Source: Trachythela sp. YZ-2020
Lineage: Eukaryota; Cnidaria; Anthozoa; Malacalcyonacea; Clavulariidae
Reading direction: 5' to 3'
NCBI GenBank assembly: GCA_016169945.1
Contig: JADLSH010000127.1
Span: 1,490,501-1,554,500 of the forward strand
Length of the DNA: 64,000 bases
Shown: positions 24,277-33,368 of the stretch, one piece after another
Numbering within the stretch: position 1 is the stretch's first letter
Layout: each line of letters begins with the position of its first letter
Notes under the pieces: generated by a model
Told to the model about the DNA's origin: nothing
What the model saw: the letters and a program-made list of their open reading frames with translations, nothing else
Database searches by the model: none
Translations under genes and position numbers: made by a program

Positions 24277-25709
24277 TAGGGTACTGCCAGTTAATGGGTT
24301 AATGCGAAATCTTGTTATTAGGCTCCATTGTAATAAACACAACCTTTAAAACCTTGCATTTACAAAATACGCAAATTGGATTTACCAATTCTTCATCATC
24401 CCATCCCATCTCTTTTCGTTTCTTGATTTCTTTTGCTCGCTGTTGAATATTATTAATATTTTTTAATTATATCATTTTTACTTGAAATTCAATCACATAT
24501 CACTGATATCATAATATTATTAACCTTCTTTGCCAGTCTTCTTGCTCGTTTTTCCTCAGGTGTTTCTAAAGCCTTCATAAGCTCTTTCTCTTTTCTACAC
24601 AAATGATATATTGAACAATCTGTCTGAATTTAATGAGATCAGACAATAGGCACACTGATTTTCTCATATTTTCTAGGGGTGTGCGCAGATTTTCAAGGAA
24701 ATGGGTGACGATTATCTACACTTCCAGGGGAGTGAAGATTTATCAAGGGTGGTGGAGATTTTCCAATTTCCAGGGGGGAGTGAAGATTTATCAAGGGTGG
24801 TGGAGATTTTCAAATTTCCAGGGGGAGTGAAGATTTACCAAGGTTAAGATTTTCCAATTTCCAGGAGGGAGTGAAGATTTATCAAGGGTGGTGCAGTTTT
24901 CAAATTTCCAGGGGGAGTGAAGATTTACCAAGGAAGGTTAAGATTTTCCAATTTCCAGGGGGATGTGAAGGTAAAACTTTATATTAAGGGCCACATCCAT
25001 ATTCATGTTGCCACGCAAAACGTCAAATTGATGTGTTTTTTAATATCTAAACCACCCACCCTTGAAAACATCAAGTGTGGCATATCTTATGGTAAGATTT
25101 TTTTTAAATATTGATTTTGCCACAGTGAAAACGTCAGAGCATAATAGTTTTGACCAACCTACCCAAGCAAAACGTCAATTTGACGTTTTGCATGATGCCA
25201 TGATATGGATGTGGCCCCCGGACTGCAGAGTTGGTCAACGCCGCACCCGAGATTTTTGACTTAGAAAATTTTAGCGCACCTATATGTGCTTGATAGCAAT
25301 TTTCACACTTTAATCTGCCTCAAAAACTTCAGGCGCACCTGAAGACAATTTTGCGCACCCGCACCTAGATTTTGAGCAAAATTTTAGCTTTCCGCACCCG
25401 AGATCTCGTCGAAAACTGCCCAACTCTGCAGTCTGGTGTGGCCCCTAGTATTTGCTTAAAAATATGATACTGAACACATAACAAAGCCTGAACAAGTTTA
25501 ATAACTGAACCTATGCAATATACCACCTTCTATGTTTGAGCTCTGCTCACTAGTTTGTACAGTTGTACTCACTTTTTATCCTCACGACTCTTCTCTTTTG
25601 GTTGCCTCCTGGATTCATATTCAGGGGACGAGCTACGCCTCTTTTCACGGTTTCTGGGAGATGGGGATCTGCTTCGATGTTCTCTCGTTTTCTTAGAATC
25701 CTTTCCCAT
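16826..25709 (-). CDS. CACTIN: Cactin, spliceosome-associated regulator
   Basis: Twenty-three exons join in frame to 662 aa. In coding order: 25709-25573, 24594-24525, 24439-24386, 24022-23957, 23869-23789, 23688-23656, 23215-23177, 23069-23007, 22518-22375, 21746-21657, 21517-21457, 21357-21211, 21115-21006, 20314-20058, 19968-19925, 19754-19690, 19610-19572, 19183-19082, 18709-18647, 18498-18415, 17990-17940, 17165-17103, 16951-16826. The N-terminus is Arg/Ser-rich. Then come ETPEEKRARRLAKK and MGWDDEEL, the mid domain (MRSKIRIVDGRAKPIDLLAQY), an Asp/Glu-rich linker (about residues 366-451), and the C-terminal domain with YRPRKPRFFNRVHT, NPPPKIVQGYKFN, GERDFAILRFHSGPPYE and the terminal FKRYRYRR, as in human cactin. 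Known family role: nuclear pre-mRNA splicing factor, first found as an IkB/Cactus partner in Toll/NF-kB signalling. Introns hold two nested hAT elements, an 80-bp satellite, a minisatellite and SINEs. Confidence 0.97.
17265..17895. mobile_element. hAT-like non-autonomous element (outer, 631 bp)
   Basis: Flanked by exact 8-bp duplications ACTGTACT at 17257-17264 and 17896-17903. The ends are imperfect inverted repeats (CAGGGCCGCCGAGAG against CATGGCCACCGTGAG). An 8-bp target duplication and CA-G type ends are typical of hAT transposons. No transposase frame inside. Lies in the cactin intron between exons 21 and 22 and carries another element. Confidence 0.75.
17348..17552. mobile_element. hAT-like element nested in a larger one (205 bp)
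   Basis: Exact 8-bp duplications AGCAGGAA lie at 17340-17347 and 17553-17560. The ends begin CATAGGCGGATC and, in reverse complement, CAGGGACGGATC. It interrupts the 631-bp element around it, so it is the younger insertion. Confidence 0.75.
18785..19045. repeat. Three units of the 80-bp tandem repeat plus foldback core
   Basis: Three degenerate copies of the unit containing GTAGTATTCTACAATAAGC, a TTTGTGTCTGAACTAC stretch and AAAGATATCTCAAACGT. They are followed by a GGTCCTTCGTCGGGAAG core piece of the foldback family seen at 10.4, 29.8 and 57.6 kb. Lies in a cactin intron. Confidence 0.7.
19235..19312. repeat. Inverted-repeat fragment with AAATTAGGGTTGATT arms
   Basis: Arms GACAAATTAGGGTTGATT and its complement flank a short AGGCACACGCG loop. 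The same block, including CAGCGTCGGCCACGGACATA, recurs inverted near 36160-36240 in the convertase gene, so this is a dispersed element. Confidence 0.6.
20330..20915. repeat. 80-bp tandem satellite array in a cactin intron
   Basis: About six to seven units repeat with an 80-bp step; the CGTGGTGGTCCAGTGTAGG anchor recurs at about 20517, 20597, 20679, 20759 and 20839. One unit (about 20597-20679) is rearranged. Units differ by a few bases. Same sequence as the arms of dispersed foldback elements in this window. Confidence 0.9.
22690..22910 (+). mobile_element. tRNA-derived SINE family 1 copy
   Basis: Matches the family 1 body: a TTGTCTGATTATAATTTCACTTCAG stretch, GTGAGAAGAGTGCTTCCAGTTTGA, a TCTCC-x-x-x-TACTCCGGTTTCC core, and the tail AACTGATAGAGCTATCCAGT. 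Only described by short words here; the tRNA-like head is degraded. Confidence 0.7.
22912..22976 (+). repeat. (TTCAG)n microsatellite
   Basis: About ten TTCAG units, with three TCAGC variants near the 3' end, directly behind the SINE tail. A microsatellite grown from a SINE terminus is a common origin. Confidence 0.85.
23385..23535. mobile_element. Head-to-head pair of tRNA-like SINE family 2 heads
   Basis: Reverse copy at 23385-23455 and forward copy at 23466-23535 of a tRNA-like block (CTGTAGCTCAGTGGTCAGAG with a B-box like GGTTCGATTCC). In a cactin intron. Not a functional tRNA: see the 44.1 kb palindrome. Confidence 0.7.
24208..24302. mobile_element. Short MITE with TTAACCCATTA/TTAATGGGTTAA ends
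   Basis: 95 bp bounded by TTAACCCATTAGC and CCAGTTAATGGGTTAA, with an internal palindrome GACGATTTTACTCGTC. A second member lies at 62868-62981. Ends on TTAA would suit a piggyBac-like or similar TTAA-targeting element, but that assignment is inference. Confidence 0.65.
24710..24966 (+). repeat. Minisatellite, about 50-bp unit, in cactin intron 1
   Basis: Five imperfect units containing AGTGAAGATTTATCAAGG and GGAGATTTTCCAATTTCCAG. Lies within the intron between cactin exons 1 and 2. Confidence 0.75.
24988..25217. mobile_element. Foldback element with GGGCCACATCCATAT ends
   Basis: Left arm starts GGGCCACATCCATAT and carries CGCAAAACGTCAAATTGA. The right arm has the complement and ends in ATATGGATGTGGCCC. 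Its right terminus was the insertion site of the adjacent hAT-like element. Confidence 0.7.
25218..25436. mobile_element. hAT-like non-autonomous element (219 bp)
   Basis: Exact 8-bp duplications TGTGGCCC lie at 25210-25217 and 25437-25444. Ends CCGGACTGCAGAGTTGG and, reversed, CCAGACTGCAGAGTTGG. Repeated GCACCCGAGAT words are inside, and there is no coding frame. Sits in cactin intron 1. Confidence 0.8.
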
Positions 25710-26583
25710 CTTTTAATGGTATAAAATCTGACTTAAAATCTCATAATTGTAAAGTATTTTTCTGTGTTGGCCGCCATATTGTTTTGCCTTCGCGGACGTG
25801 ATATTTCGAGACCTGGAAACAAGTCGGGTACTTTTACACAGCTTACCCAAGTAATTTAATTCAAAATACAAACAGGTATTGGGCTGAGCTAATATATCTA
25901 GCCGCTAGAACGTCGTATGTTACGTTTAGTTGAGAGTAGAGTACGCCCGCCCACGTTCATTGAGAGTGTGAGAGTAGCTATATACACATCTGGAATCAAA
26001 CGAACTACGGGGAGAGTGCCGGCGGCCCCCAGACCATAATGCCTGGCACCCGTTTCCCATAACTCTATAAAATCGGTAACTACATATATAGCATTTTCGT
26101 ATTGATGAATGTTACACTTGTCCTGCACAAGTGCACAACGCATTTGGGCAGTAGCGTCGCCAGACCTGGAGAGGTGGGGGGGACAAAATGATATTGAGGG
26201 GGCTGAAAAGGAGGGCCGAAGGCGCGAGTCTAGCGCGAGCTTTTTTAGGTGGTCCGGGGGCATGCTCCCCCGGGAAATTTTTAATTTAGAGTCTCTGAAA
26301 TACCATTTCCTGGACTTTAGGGGACGATTTGACAGAATTCTGATGGTCAGAAAACGTACCCCCCCATCCTTTTTTTCACCGGATTTGAGAGAATCTCAAA
26401 AGTGATTTTGAGGAGAACGTGTCCCCCCCAGTCCCCTCCCTGGCGACGCTACTGCATTTGGGACGTTTTGCGTGGTGACTGCCAAATCCGAAAACCCATG
26501 CGCATGCGCAGAGCTAAAAGAAATTTCAATGATTGCGAAATTTCGTATCTTTATTTACGTGAATAAATTAAGTTCGAGTCAAG
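25710..26583. promoter_or_regulatory. Divergent promoter interval of cactin and IDH3A
   Basis: 874 bp separate the two start codons, which face away from each other. The interval must hold both 5' ends unless upstream untranslated exons exist. A 306-bp hAT-like element accounts for over a third of it. I could not identify specific factor sites. Confidence 0.55.
26149..26454. mobile_element. hAT-like non-autonomous element (306 bp) in a promoter interval
   Basis: Exact 8-bp duplications CATTTGGG lie at 26141-26148 and 26455-26462. Perfect 15-bp inverted ends CAGTAGCGTCGCCAG / CTGGCGACGCTACTG. No transposase coding. Confidence 0.88.
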
Positions 26584-29500
26584 ATGGCGATTTCAAACCA
26601 AGCTGTCAGACAAGGGGCTCGATATTTCGGAGCTGTTTACGGAGAACTGTCGAAAGGACAAGGACTACAAAGGCTGATTTTAAAACAAGTAGGTATTGGA
26701 CTGTTGCGATTTCAATGAATTCAGACATTTTGGTAGAAATCTAGTGTTTGACAGAGATTTTTCCACAAGAGAGGAGTGACAATGTGATATACTAATATAT
26801 TTAATTGACTTCAATATATGATTAAAAGCGCTACTAAAGCTTCGTTCATAATGAGATACTTTGTTTTTAGAGCTCTGTATTGCCTACAAAGTTGAACAAA
26901 TCATGTTTAAGTACCGAGGTATAGTGAAAGTTTAGTTTTTGAACTTTTGTAAAACTTGTTCTGTACAACGCCAGTACAACATATTATGGAAATTTTACAC
27001 TTAATTAGCATACGCAAGTAATCACTAAATACACAAACCATAAAAAAACACGATAAAATCACGCTATGACACTGATATTTCAGGTGAGAAAAGTCACTCT
27101 TATGCCAGGTCATGGAATTGGTCCTGAAATTTCTGATGCCGTAAAGGAAGTTTTCAGTGCAGCTGAGGTACAGAATGTATAATTTTTTGTCTGGGTTTTA
27201 CATCAAAGTTTCACACTTTTTTGCATGTTCCAGCCTCCTTCCAAGAAATGTAAGCATGAACTGGTGGCATAGATGAGACATACCCCTCAAAAATAGTCAG
27301 CCCCCCTCTGAAAGTCACCATCTACCAGTTCATATTGAGGTTCTGATGTGGGTGAAGTTCTGATGTGAGTCAAACTGGAAGCACTCTTCTCACATGTGAC
27401 TGAGGCAAAATTATAATCAGGTAACTGTATATTGCAGGAATTGAACTCCATCACAGAGATAATCTCTGTTCAACCAACACCACTTATCATTGTATAGCAT
27501 TTCTTTTATTTTCTGAGCATGTAGTTTTCTTAAATTCATTCAAGGTTCCCATAACTTGGGAAGAAGTAACTGTGGAGCCAATTGTCTTACCGAGTGGAAA
27601 AACCACAGTTTCACCTAAAGTTATTAAATCTATCAACGAAAATAAAGTTGGATTGAAAGGTACATGTAACACATGTAAAGTTAATGACATATGGAAATCT
27701 AGGAGTGGGGTGCATTCCATTAATCTCCAGCACTCCCACACATGTTAGCTTTGACTCTCACAATTAGTGGTCACCAAAACTATTAGAAACTATATGGCTC
27801 ATACCACCCCTGAAAAATCTATATTCCCCACCCCCTGCCTTCACCGCATCTTCAGATAAGCCCAGATGATAGATAATTCCTAAATTATGGGTTGTTTTGG
27901 GAGCATTATGATGGTCCACTTTAGCCTGAATATCAGACGTTTTTCTTGCAAGCAAGGATAAGTTAGACTACATATAATGAAAATAATTAATAACATTATC
28001 ATCCCACTCTGATAACTACCAGTTGACCACCATTTCTGCACAATAGTGCTCAGTGAAACCCATTTATAGTACATGAATACTTGAATTATTGATTGATGTA
28101 AGTCAGTTGATTGCTTGTCATTTATTAGGACCGATGGAAACGAAGATTGGAAAAGGCCATGTCTCTTTAAACCTTACCTTAAGAAAGTATGCTTGTATAA
28201 CTTCAATAAACTGTTCTTCTCTTTTATTGTAATTAATATTGTGCAAACAAAACAACTTATTATGGTGTACCGATTACCTAGGACATTCAATCTGTTTGCC
28301 AATGTTCGACCATGCTGTTCAATTGAAGGTTACCCTACAGCATATAAGGATGTAAATCTGGTCACTATTCGTGAAAACACTGAGGGTGAATACAGCGGCA
28401 TTGAACATTTGGTAGGTGCAGGGAAATCTCTCTTGAGTTAGGAGCATTCTGCGATTTGCTGGACTGTAGTGCTTGCCACCATTTCCTATTTTATTGATGA
28501 TTTTAGGTTGTGGAGGGAGTTGTACAAAGTATCAAACTGATTACAAGGGTCGCGTCATCCAGAGTCGCTGAGTACGCATTCAGTTATGCCAGAGCTAACA
28601 ACAGACATACAGTGACAGCTGTACACAAAGCAAATATCATGTAAGTCCAAATTTTAAAATTTGTTCTCAGGGGGGATTATAACACAGTTTCCATATAAGG
28701 TTTCTCTAAAAACTATCATGCACCAGATGGTGGTCAACCTTTACAGTTCTGAAGCTGATCACCACTGAAAGCCTCCTATTTGAAGGCTTAGCGTTCCGGG
28801 CCATTATTTACTCTATTATTATGATTTCTTTCAATGCATACAGGAGAAAATCTGATGGACTGTTCCTACAATGTTGTCGTCAAGTTGCCGAGAAATACAA
28901 AGATATCCGATACCAGGAGACCTATCTTGATACCACTTGCTTGAATGTATTAGCTTTTGTTTTGTTTTTAGGATACATTTTAGTCTCTTTTCTATAAAGA
29001 GTTTGCACGAATATGCTTTAATCCCTGGTCAAACGAGGATGAGAGTTGATGAGAGTTGATGAGAGTTGATGAACACGTGCTCGCGTTTGACCGTCAACTC
29101 TCATTGACTCTCATGCACTCTTATCAACCCTCATCAACTCTCATCAACTCTCATTGACTCTCATGCACTCTTATCAACTCCCATCAACTCTCATCAACTC
29201 TCATCAACTCTCACCAACTCTCACCAACTCTCATCAACTCTCGTCAGCTCTCATCAAACTCTCATCAAACTCTCATCAAACTCTCATCAACTCTCATCAA
29301 CTCTCAACTCTCACCAACTCTCATCAACTCTCGTCAACTCTCACCAACTCTCATCAACTCTCATCAAACTCTCATCAACTCACATCAACTCTCATCAACT
29401 CTCACCAACTCTCATCAACTCTCACCAACTCTCACCAAACTCTCATCAACTCTCATCCTCGGATTAAACCTTTCTGTTTAGATTGTGAAAGACCCAAGTC

Positions 29501-30974
29501 AGTTTGATGTATTGGTGATGCCGAACTTGTACGGTGATATATTGAGGTAGGACAATGTCAATGAGATTTTGCTTCATAAAAGGATGGCGGTATTGGCAAA
29601 CTAAGACAGAATTATCAAAAATATAAGACCACTAAAACCAATGATCACGCTACAGACGCACCATAAACCTTTACCATCTGACCGTTACCTAACCTCAACC
29701 TAACCGCAAAACATCTTGAACGTGCGGTGCCAGTGTGGGTAGAGTGTAGCAAATATTCGGCGGTTGACTGTTGTGTGAAACTACCTGAAAATACAATAAG
29801 AACTTCGACGTTTCGAGCGAAGGCCCTTCGTCTGGAAGTTAGTAGAAGGGCCTTCGCTCGAAACGTCGAAGTTCTTATTGTATTTTTCAGGTAGTTTTAC
29901 ACAACAGTCAACCGCCGAATAACCGCAAAACAGTCGCATTTCAACCTCGACACAACCGTGATACAATGAAAAAAACCACCGTGTGAACTTTAATACACGT
30001 TCGACTGCACATAATCATTGATGGTTTCACATTACGACATGTTAATTATTACTTTCTACAGTGATCTTTGTGCTGGATTAATTGGAGGTCTTGGTGTCAC
30101 ACCAAGTGGGAATATCGGAGAGGATGGAGTGGCCATATTTGAATCGGTATGATATTAAAGCTGGACCTCTAGATAGGCAGTTTAAAACTGATAGAGCTAT
30201 CCAGTATAAATGAAGTTAGTTTAGTTTAGGTTTTCCTCCTGTAAAAACACTAAGCCCAATCGAAACATAGAAAACAATATGCCTTGACTTAGTTGGTAAC
30301 TATCTCTCGTTAGGTTCACGGCACAGCTCCAGATATCGCTGGTGAAGACAAGGCGAATCCTACAGCATTACTACTAAGCGCTGTAATGATGCTACGTCAT
30401 ATGAAACTTGGTGACCACGCCAACCTTATTGAACAAGCTACACTTGCGACCGTCAGAGAAGGAAAGGTAAAAGATAGGCAGCCTCGTACTCGGGGGTTTA
30501 TTCCGAGGTTGGGTTGCGACATAGGGTGTTGGTTAGACTTATTTGAGAGTTATAAAAACTCCTTTGAGACAGACTTGGAGCAAGTCTAGGTGTTGTTCCT
30601 GTCATATGCATTTGTCTTCGCAGTTATCAGATTATAATTTCGCCTCAGTCACATGTGAGAAGAGTGCTTCCAGTTTGACTCTACCAAACACCGCAAATTT
30701 TCTCCGGGTACTCCGGTTTCCTCCTGTAGTAACACTGCATCAAATACCACGTAACAGTGGAGCAATAAGGGATGTCCCGTACAGGTCCTCTATAGAGATC
30801 CAGTGTAAACAAAGCTAGTTAAGTTTGAACTTTACTATTTTTTCTGTTTCAAATGAATTAATAGTCTAAATGCTTTCTTAAATCTTGAACTAGGTTCGCA
30901 CCGGAGATCTTGGCGGAGACGCAAGCTGCTCAGCTTTTACAGAAGAAATCTGTAATAACTTTAAACGATCATAA
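26584..30974 (+). CDS. IDH3A: Isocitrate dehydrogenase [NAD] subunit alpha, mitochondrial
   Basis: Eleven exons join in frame to 370 aa: 26584-26688, 27084-27167, 27545-27659, 28129-28186, 28282-28411, 28507-28640, 28844-28946, 29482-29546, 30062-30146, 30314-30466, 30894-30974. It is the catalytic subunit of the NAD-dependent enzyme that oxidises isocitrate to 2-oxoglutarate in the matrix TCA cycle. Seen in sequence: a basic, Ser/Gln-rich N-terminus that suits a transit peptide, [66 protein letters not shown] and [10 protein letters not shown]. These follow human IDH3A (366 aa) throughout, ending in [16 protein letters not shown]. They fit the alpha rather than the beta or gamma subunit. Start ATG 26584 gives the presequence. 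Intron 7 is filled by a decamer array and intron 8 by a long hairpin. Confidence 0.97.
27965..28075 (+). mobile_element. Dispersed MITE family copy (CATATAATGAAAATAATTAA)
   Basis: Word order CATATAATGAAAATAATTAA, CCCACTCTGATAACT, AGTTGACCACCAT is shared with 36262-36335 and 50820-50925 (+), and in reverse at 56925-57000, 58205-58310 and 60490-60600. Lies in IDH3A intron 3. Confidence 0.65.
29020..29467. repeat. (TCATCAACTC)n decamer array with inverted ends, IDH3A intron 7
   Basis: About 40 imperfect copies of TCATCAACTC run from about 29092 to 29458. The 5' end carries the complementary GATGAGAGTTGATGAGAG, so the block starts with TTTAATCC...GAGGATGAG and ends CTCATCC...GGATTAAA. A degraded relative lies at 38830-39055. 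The array stops about 23 bases before the exon 8 splice acceptor. Confidence 0.88.
29755..29920. repeat. Near-perfect 166-bp hairpin (foldback element), IDH3A intron 8
   Basis: Arms of about 77 bp begin ATTCGGCGGTTGACTGTTGT and meet at CGAAGGCCCTTCGTC. They contain ACTACCTGAAAATACAATAA and AACTTCGACGTTTCGAGC. The same core recurs near 10400-10530, 31300, 36130, 38000 and 57600. Confidence 0.9.
30595..30825 (+). mobile_element. tRNA-derived SINE family 1 copy, IDH3A intron 10
   Basis: Carries CAGTTATCAGATTATAATTT, GAGAAGAGTGCTTCCAGTTT, TCTCCGGGTACTCCGGTTTC and the AGAGATCCAGTGTAAA tail. A tail-only fragment lies at 30155-30215. Confidence 0.75.
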
Positions 30975-31197
30975 TCAAAAGAACACTCAGTCCTAGTGTA
31001 AGATCTTTACACAGGCACACCATCATGACATTGCTTGCAAATTCTACATGAATTATTGACTATTGTTGAAGTGGAAAGGCAAAGCGAAAAGCATACGTCG
31101 GAACATTGCAACTAAATCAGCCAGTGATATACAGCTGTATTTTAAAAGTGGAAAGAACAGAAGGATATTTGCGCTGTAAATATTGTATGTGGAAAGA

Positions 31198-31203
31198 AAT
31201 AAA
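31198..31203 (+). terminator. Candidate poly(A) signal of IDH3A
   Basis: AATAAA lies 224 bases after the stop codon and is followed by AT-rich then GT-rich sequence, a reasonable 3' end. Confidence 0.5.
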
Positions 31204-31494
31204 TATGATCAAAATGTTATGGTACACTGTTTATATTGTAGGGGTTGGTTTTGGGTTCTGATAGAAATAGGAAAAGTGGGCCCATGATCAATCTACCTGA
31301 AAAATTCAACAAGAACTTCAACGTTTCGCGCGAAGGCCGGTGAATGTCCATATGGGTGAATGTCCATATGGGTGAATGTTCATATGGACAGTTTATGAAG
31401 TAAACATTTCTTCAGCAAAGAATTCGTTGAGAAAATTTAAATAAGTTTCCAAAGTAAAAGAATAAATTCGACATGGCGGTGTTCCATTCAAACT

Positions 31495-31960
31495 TTAAAG
31501 TCCTACTTAAGAGTACTTCATTTTATCATAGTTAATATATACTGATTTTATATAGATGAAATGGTTCATCCATCCAGTGAATTTAATTCAGATCAGTGGC
31601 GCACTGAACTGTATAGTAATACTGATAGAAGTCCTTCACTTTAGTACTTCATCTTATATAGATGAAATGGTTCATCCATCCAGACAATTTAAAGCAGATC
31701 AGTGGCCCGCTGATCTGCATTAAATTGACTGGATAGATGAACCATTTCATCTATATAAGATGAAGTACTAATGTGAAAGACTTCTATCCAGTATTACTAT
31801 ACAGTTCAGTGAACTACTGATCTGCTTTAAATTGACTGGATGGATAAACACTTCATCTATATATAAAATGAAGTACTAAAGTGAAGGACGTCTATCCAGT
31901 ATTATTATACAGTTCAGTGAACTACTGATCTGCTTTGAAATGACTGGATGGCTAATTCTT
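31495..31960. repeat. Large foldback repeat between IDH3A and the convertase gene
   Basis: Two blocks with ATAGATGAAATGGTTCATCC and CAGATCAGTGG face two with TGACTGGATGGAT and AAGATGAAGTACTAA in reverse, around a centre near 31700. Each arm is itself duplicated, so the unit appears about four times, two per orientation. Confidence 0.8.
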
Positions 31961-33368
31961 ATCCACTCATAATAAAAGTGTCGGCTTTATAGGCATACAT
32001 AGAATCATATTTCCTCGATGATCGCTCTGAAGTGCAGAAGTGTATGGAAAGTCCTTGGTAGATTTAGTGTTTAATAACCTAGCTAATAAATCGTAGGCCG
32101 TAGTTCAATTAGCCTGCGCACAGACCCTACATTACGTAAGGTCTGTGCACAGGCTATATATAGTTCAATCAGAGATTATAATTACAACAAACAGCTGGGA
32201 AAACATAATATCGAGAGAATCAAATATGATAAAAATTCTCGTTAGAAAAGTTAAAAGGAATACACAGGTGTACAAATAGAAATATAAGACATCAGGGAAC
32301 TCAAGCAAATGAATTTAAAGTGAGAATATTTTACAACTTTCTTTGTCAACAAACACCATTTAACTACTAAATTCCAATCTGGGCTATACAAATCAACAGA
32401 CAATTTTATAAGGCTTCAAAATTTTAAAAAGCTTGGATCATATCGCTATATATCCGGCCTTCGTACAACCGGTGTCACAGCGGATTTGGTCCCGCCATTT
32501 CACGGTCTTTCCTTTCTAGGCTTTTTCCTTCCTTAATATTTGGTCCCAATAATAGTGGGTGTTTGCTTGCCATTCGGTTTTCTTTTCACATTTGCCTAAT
32601 GAACCTTGTAAAGTTCTGGCATCCTATCAACTCTCCCTGTGGGAGGAAACCGGAGTACTTGGTGAAAACCTACGACTTTCAGCACAACGTTGACCACCAC
32701 TTGTTATATCTGGTAAAAAATAACATATTCTTGCAAGAATTTGTTAAATTTTAAGTTTAAACTGTTTTCAAATGAATCCGACGAACTTCGAAAAGTGCCC
32801 TGGTATTGAGGTATTCTATAATCGATCCCCATCAACTATCCCTGCGAGAGGAAACTGAAACACTGGGAGAAAATCCACGGCTTTCAGCAGAGCGTTGACT
32901 GACACTTCCCGCATGAGGCTATGCCCCAATGGTCACGTAATACTTTGCCATCGGAGCCCCGACCCCTGTAGGCCTATACTCTCGAGTATAGCAAGCCCAC
33001 AGAACCGTCGTTTGGATAAAAGACTCCAGTATTTTACATAAAAGTTAATAGCTGGACTAAAAAAGTGAGAAATATTTGCGCAAATTTGATCTCTGCACCG
33101 TATATATAAATTCGCATGATTTGCGTGCAATCTCCGACCGGAAGTTCGTAATTGTGACGTCACAGAAGGGAAGTCATCGATCGCTTCAGGCTAGCAACTT
33201 TGGTTATATTTATGTTTTCAAACAATTTTGGTATGGCTTGGTCAAGTACGTGTATAAAGCAATAAAGCATCGAAATATTTGATATCGTATTGTGTCACAG
33301 CGATCTAAATGCTTTCCAGACATACAGAACATTAATATATATACCAAAGAACCGGCAGAAAAACCGTA

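Larger units (their letters stand above)
30975..33368. other. IDH3A 3' region and spacer before the convertase gene
   Basis: Holds the IDH3A 3' UTR, a triplicated 17-bp GTGAATGTCCATATGG unit (31341-31388), a large foldback (31495-31960), a GCCTGTGCACAGACC hairpin (32098-32160) and two diverged SINE-type pieces with a GAGGAAACCGGAGTA core (about 32620-32920). No convincing exon. The promoter of the convertase gene should be near its 3' end. Confidence 0.5.

Noticed and set aside
29154..29507. 117-codon frame with SHQLS repeats
   Set aside because: It is the decamer array in IDH3A intron 7; the last part only overlaps exon 8 in another frame.
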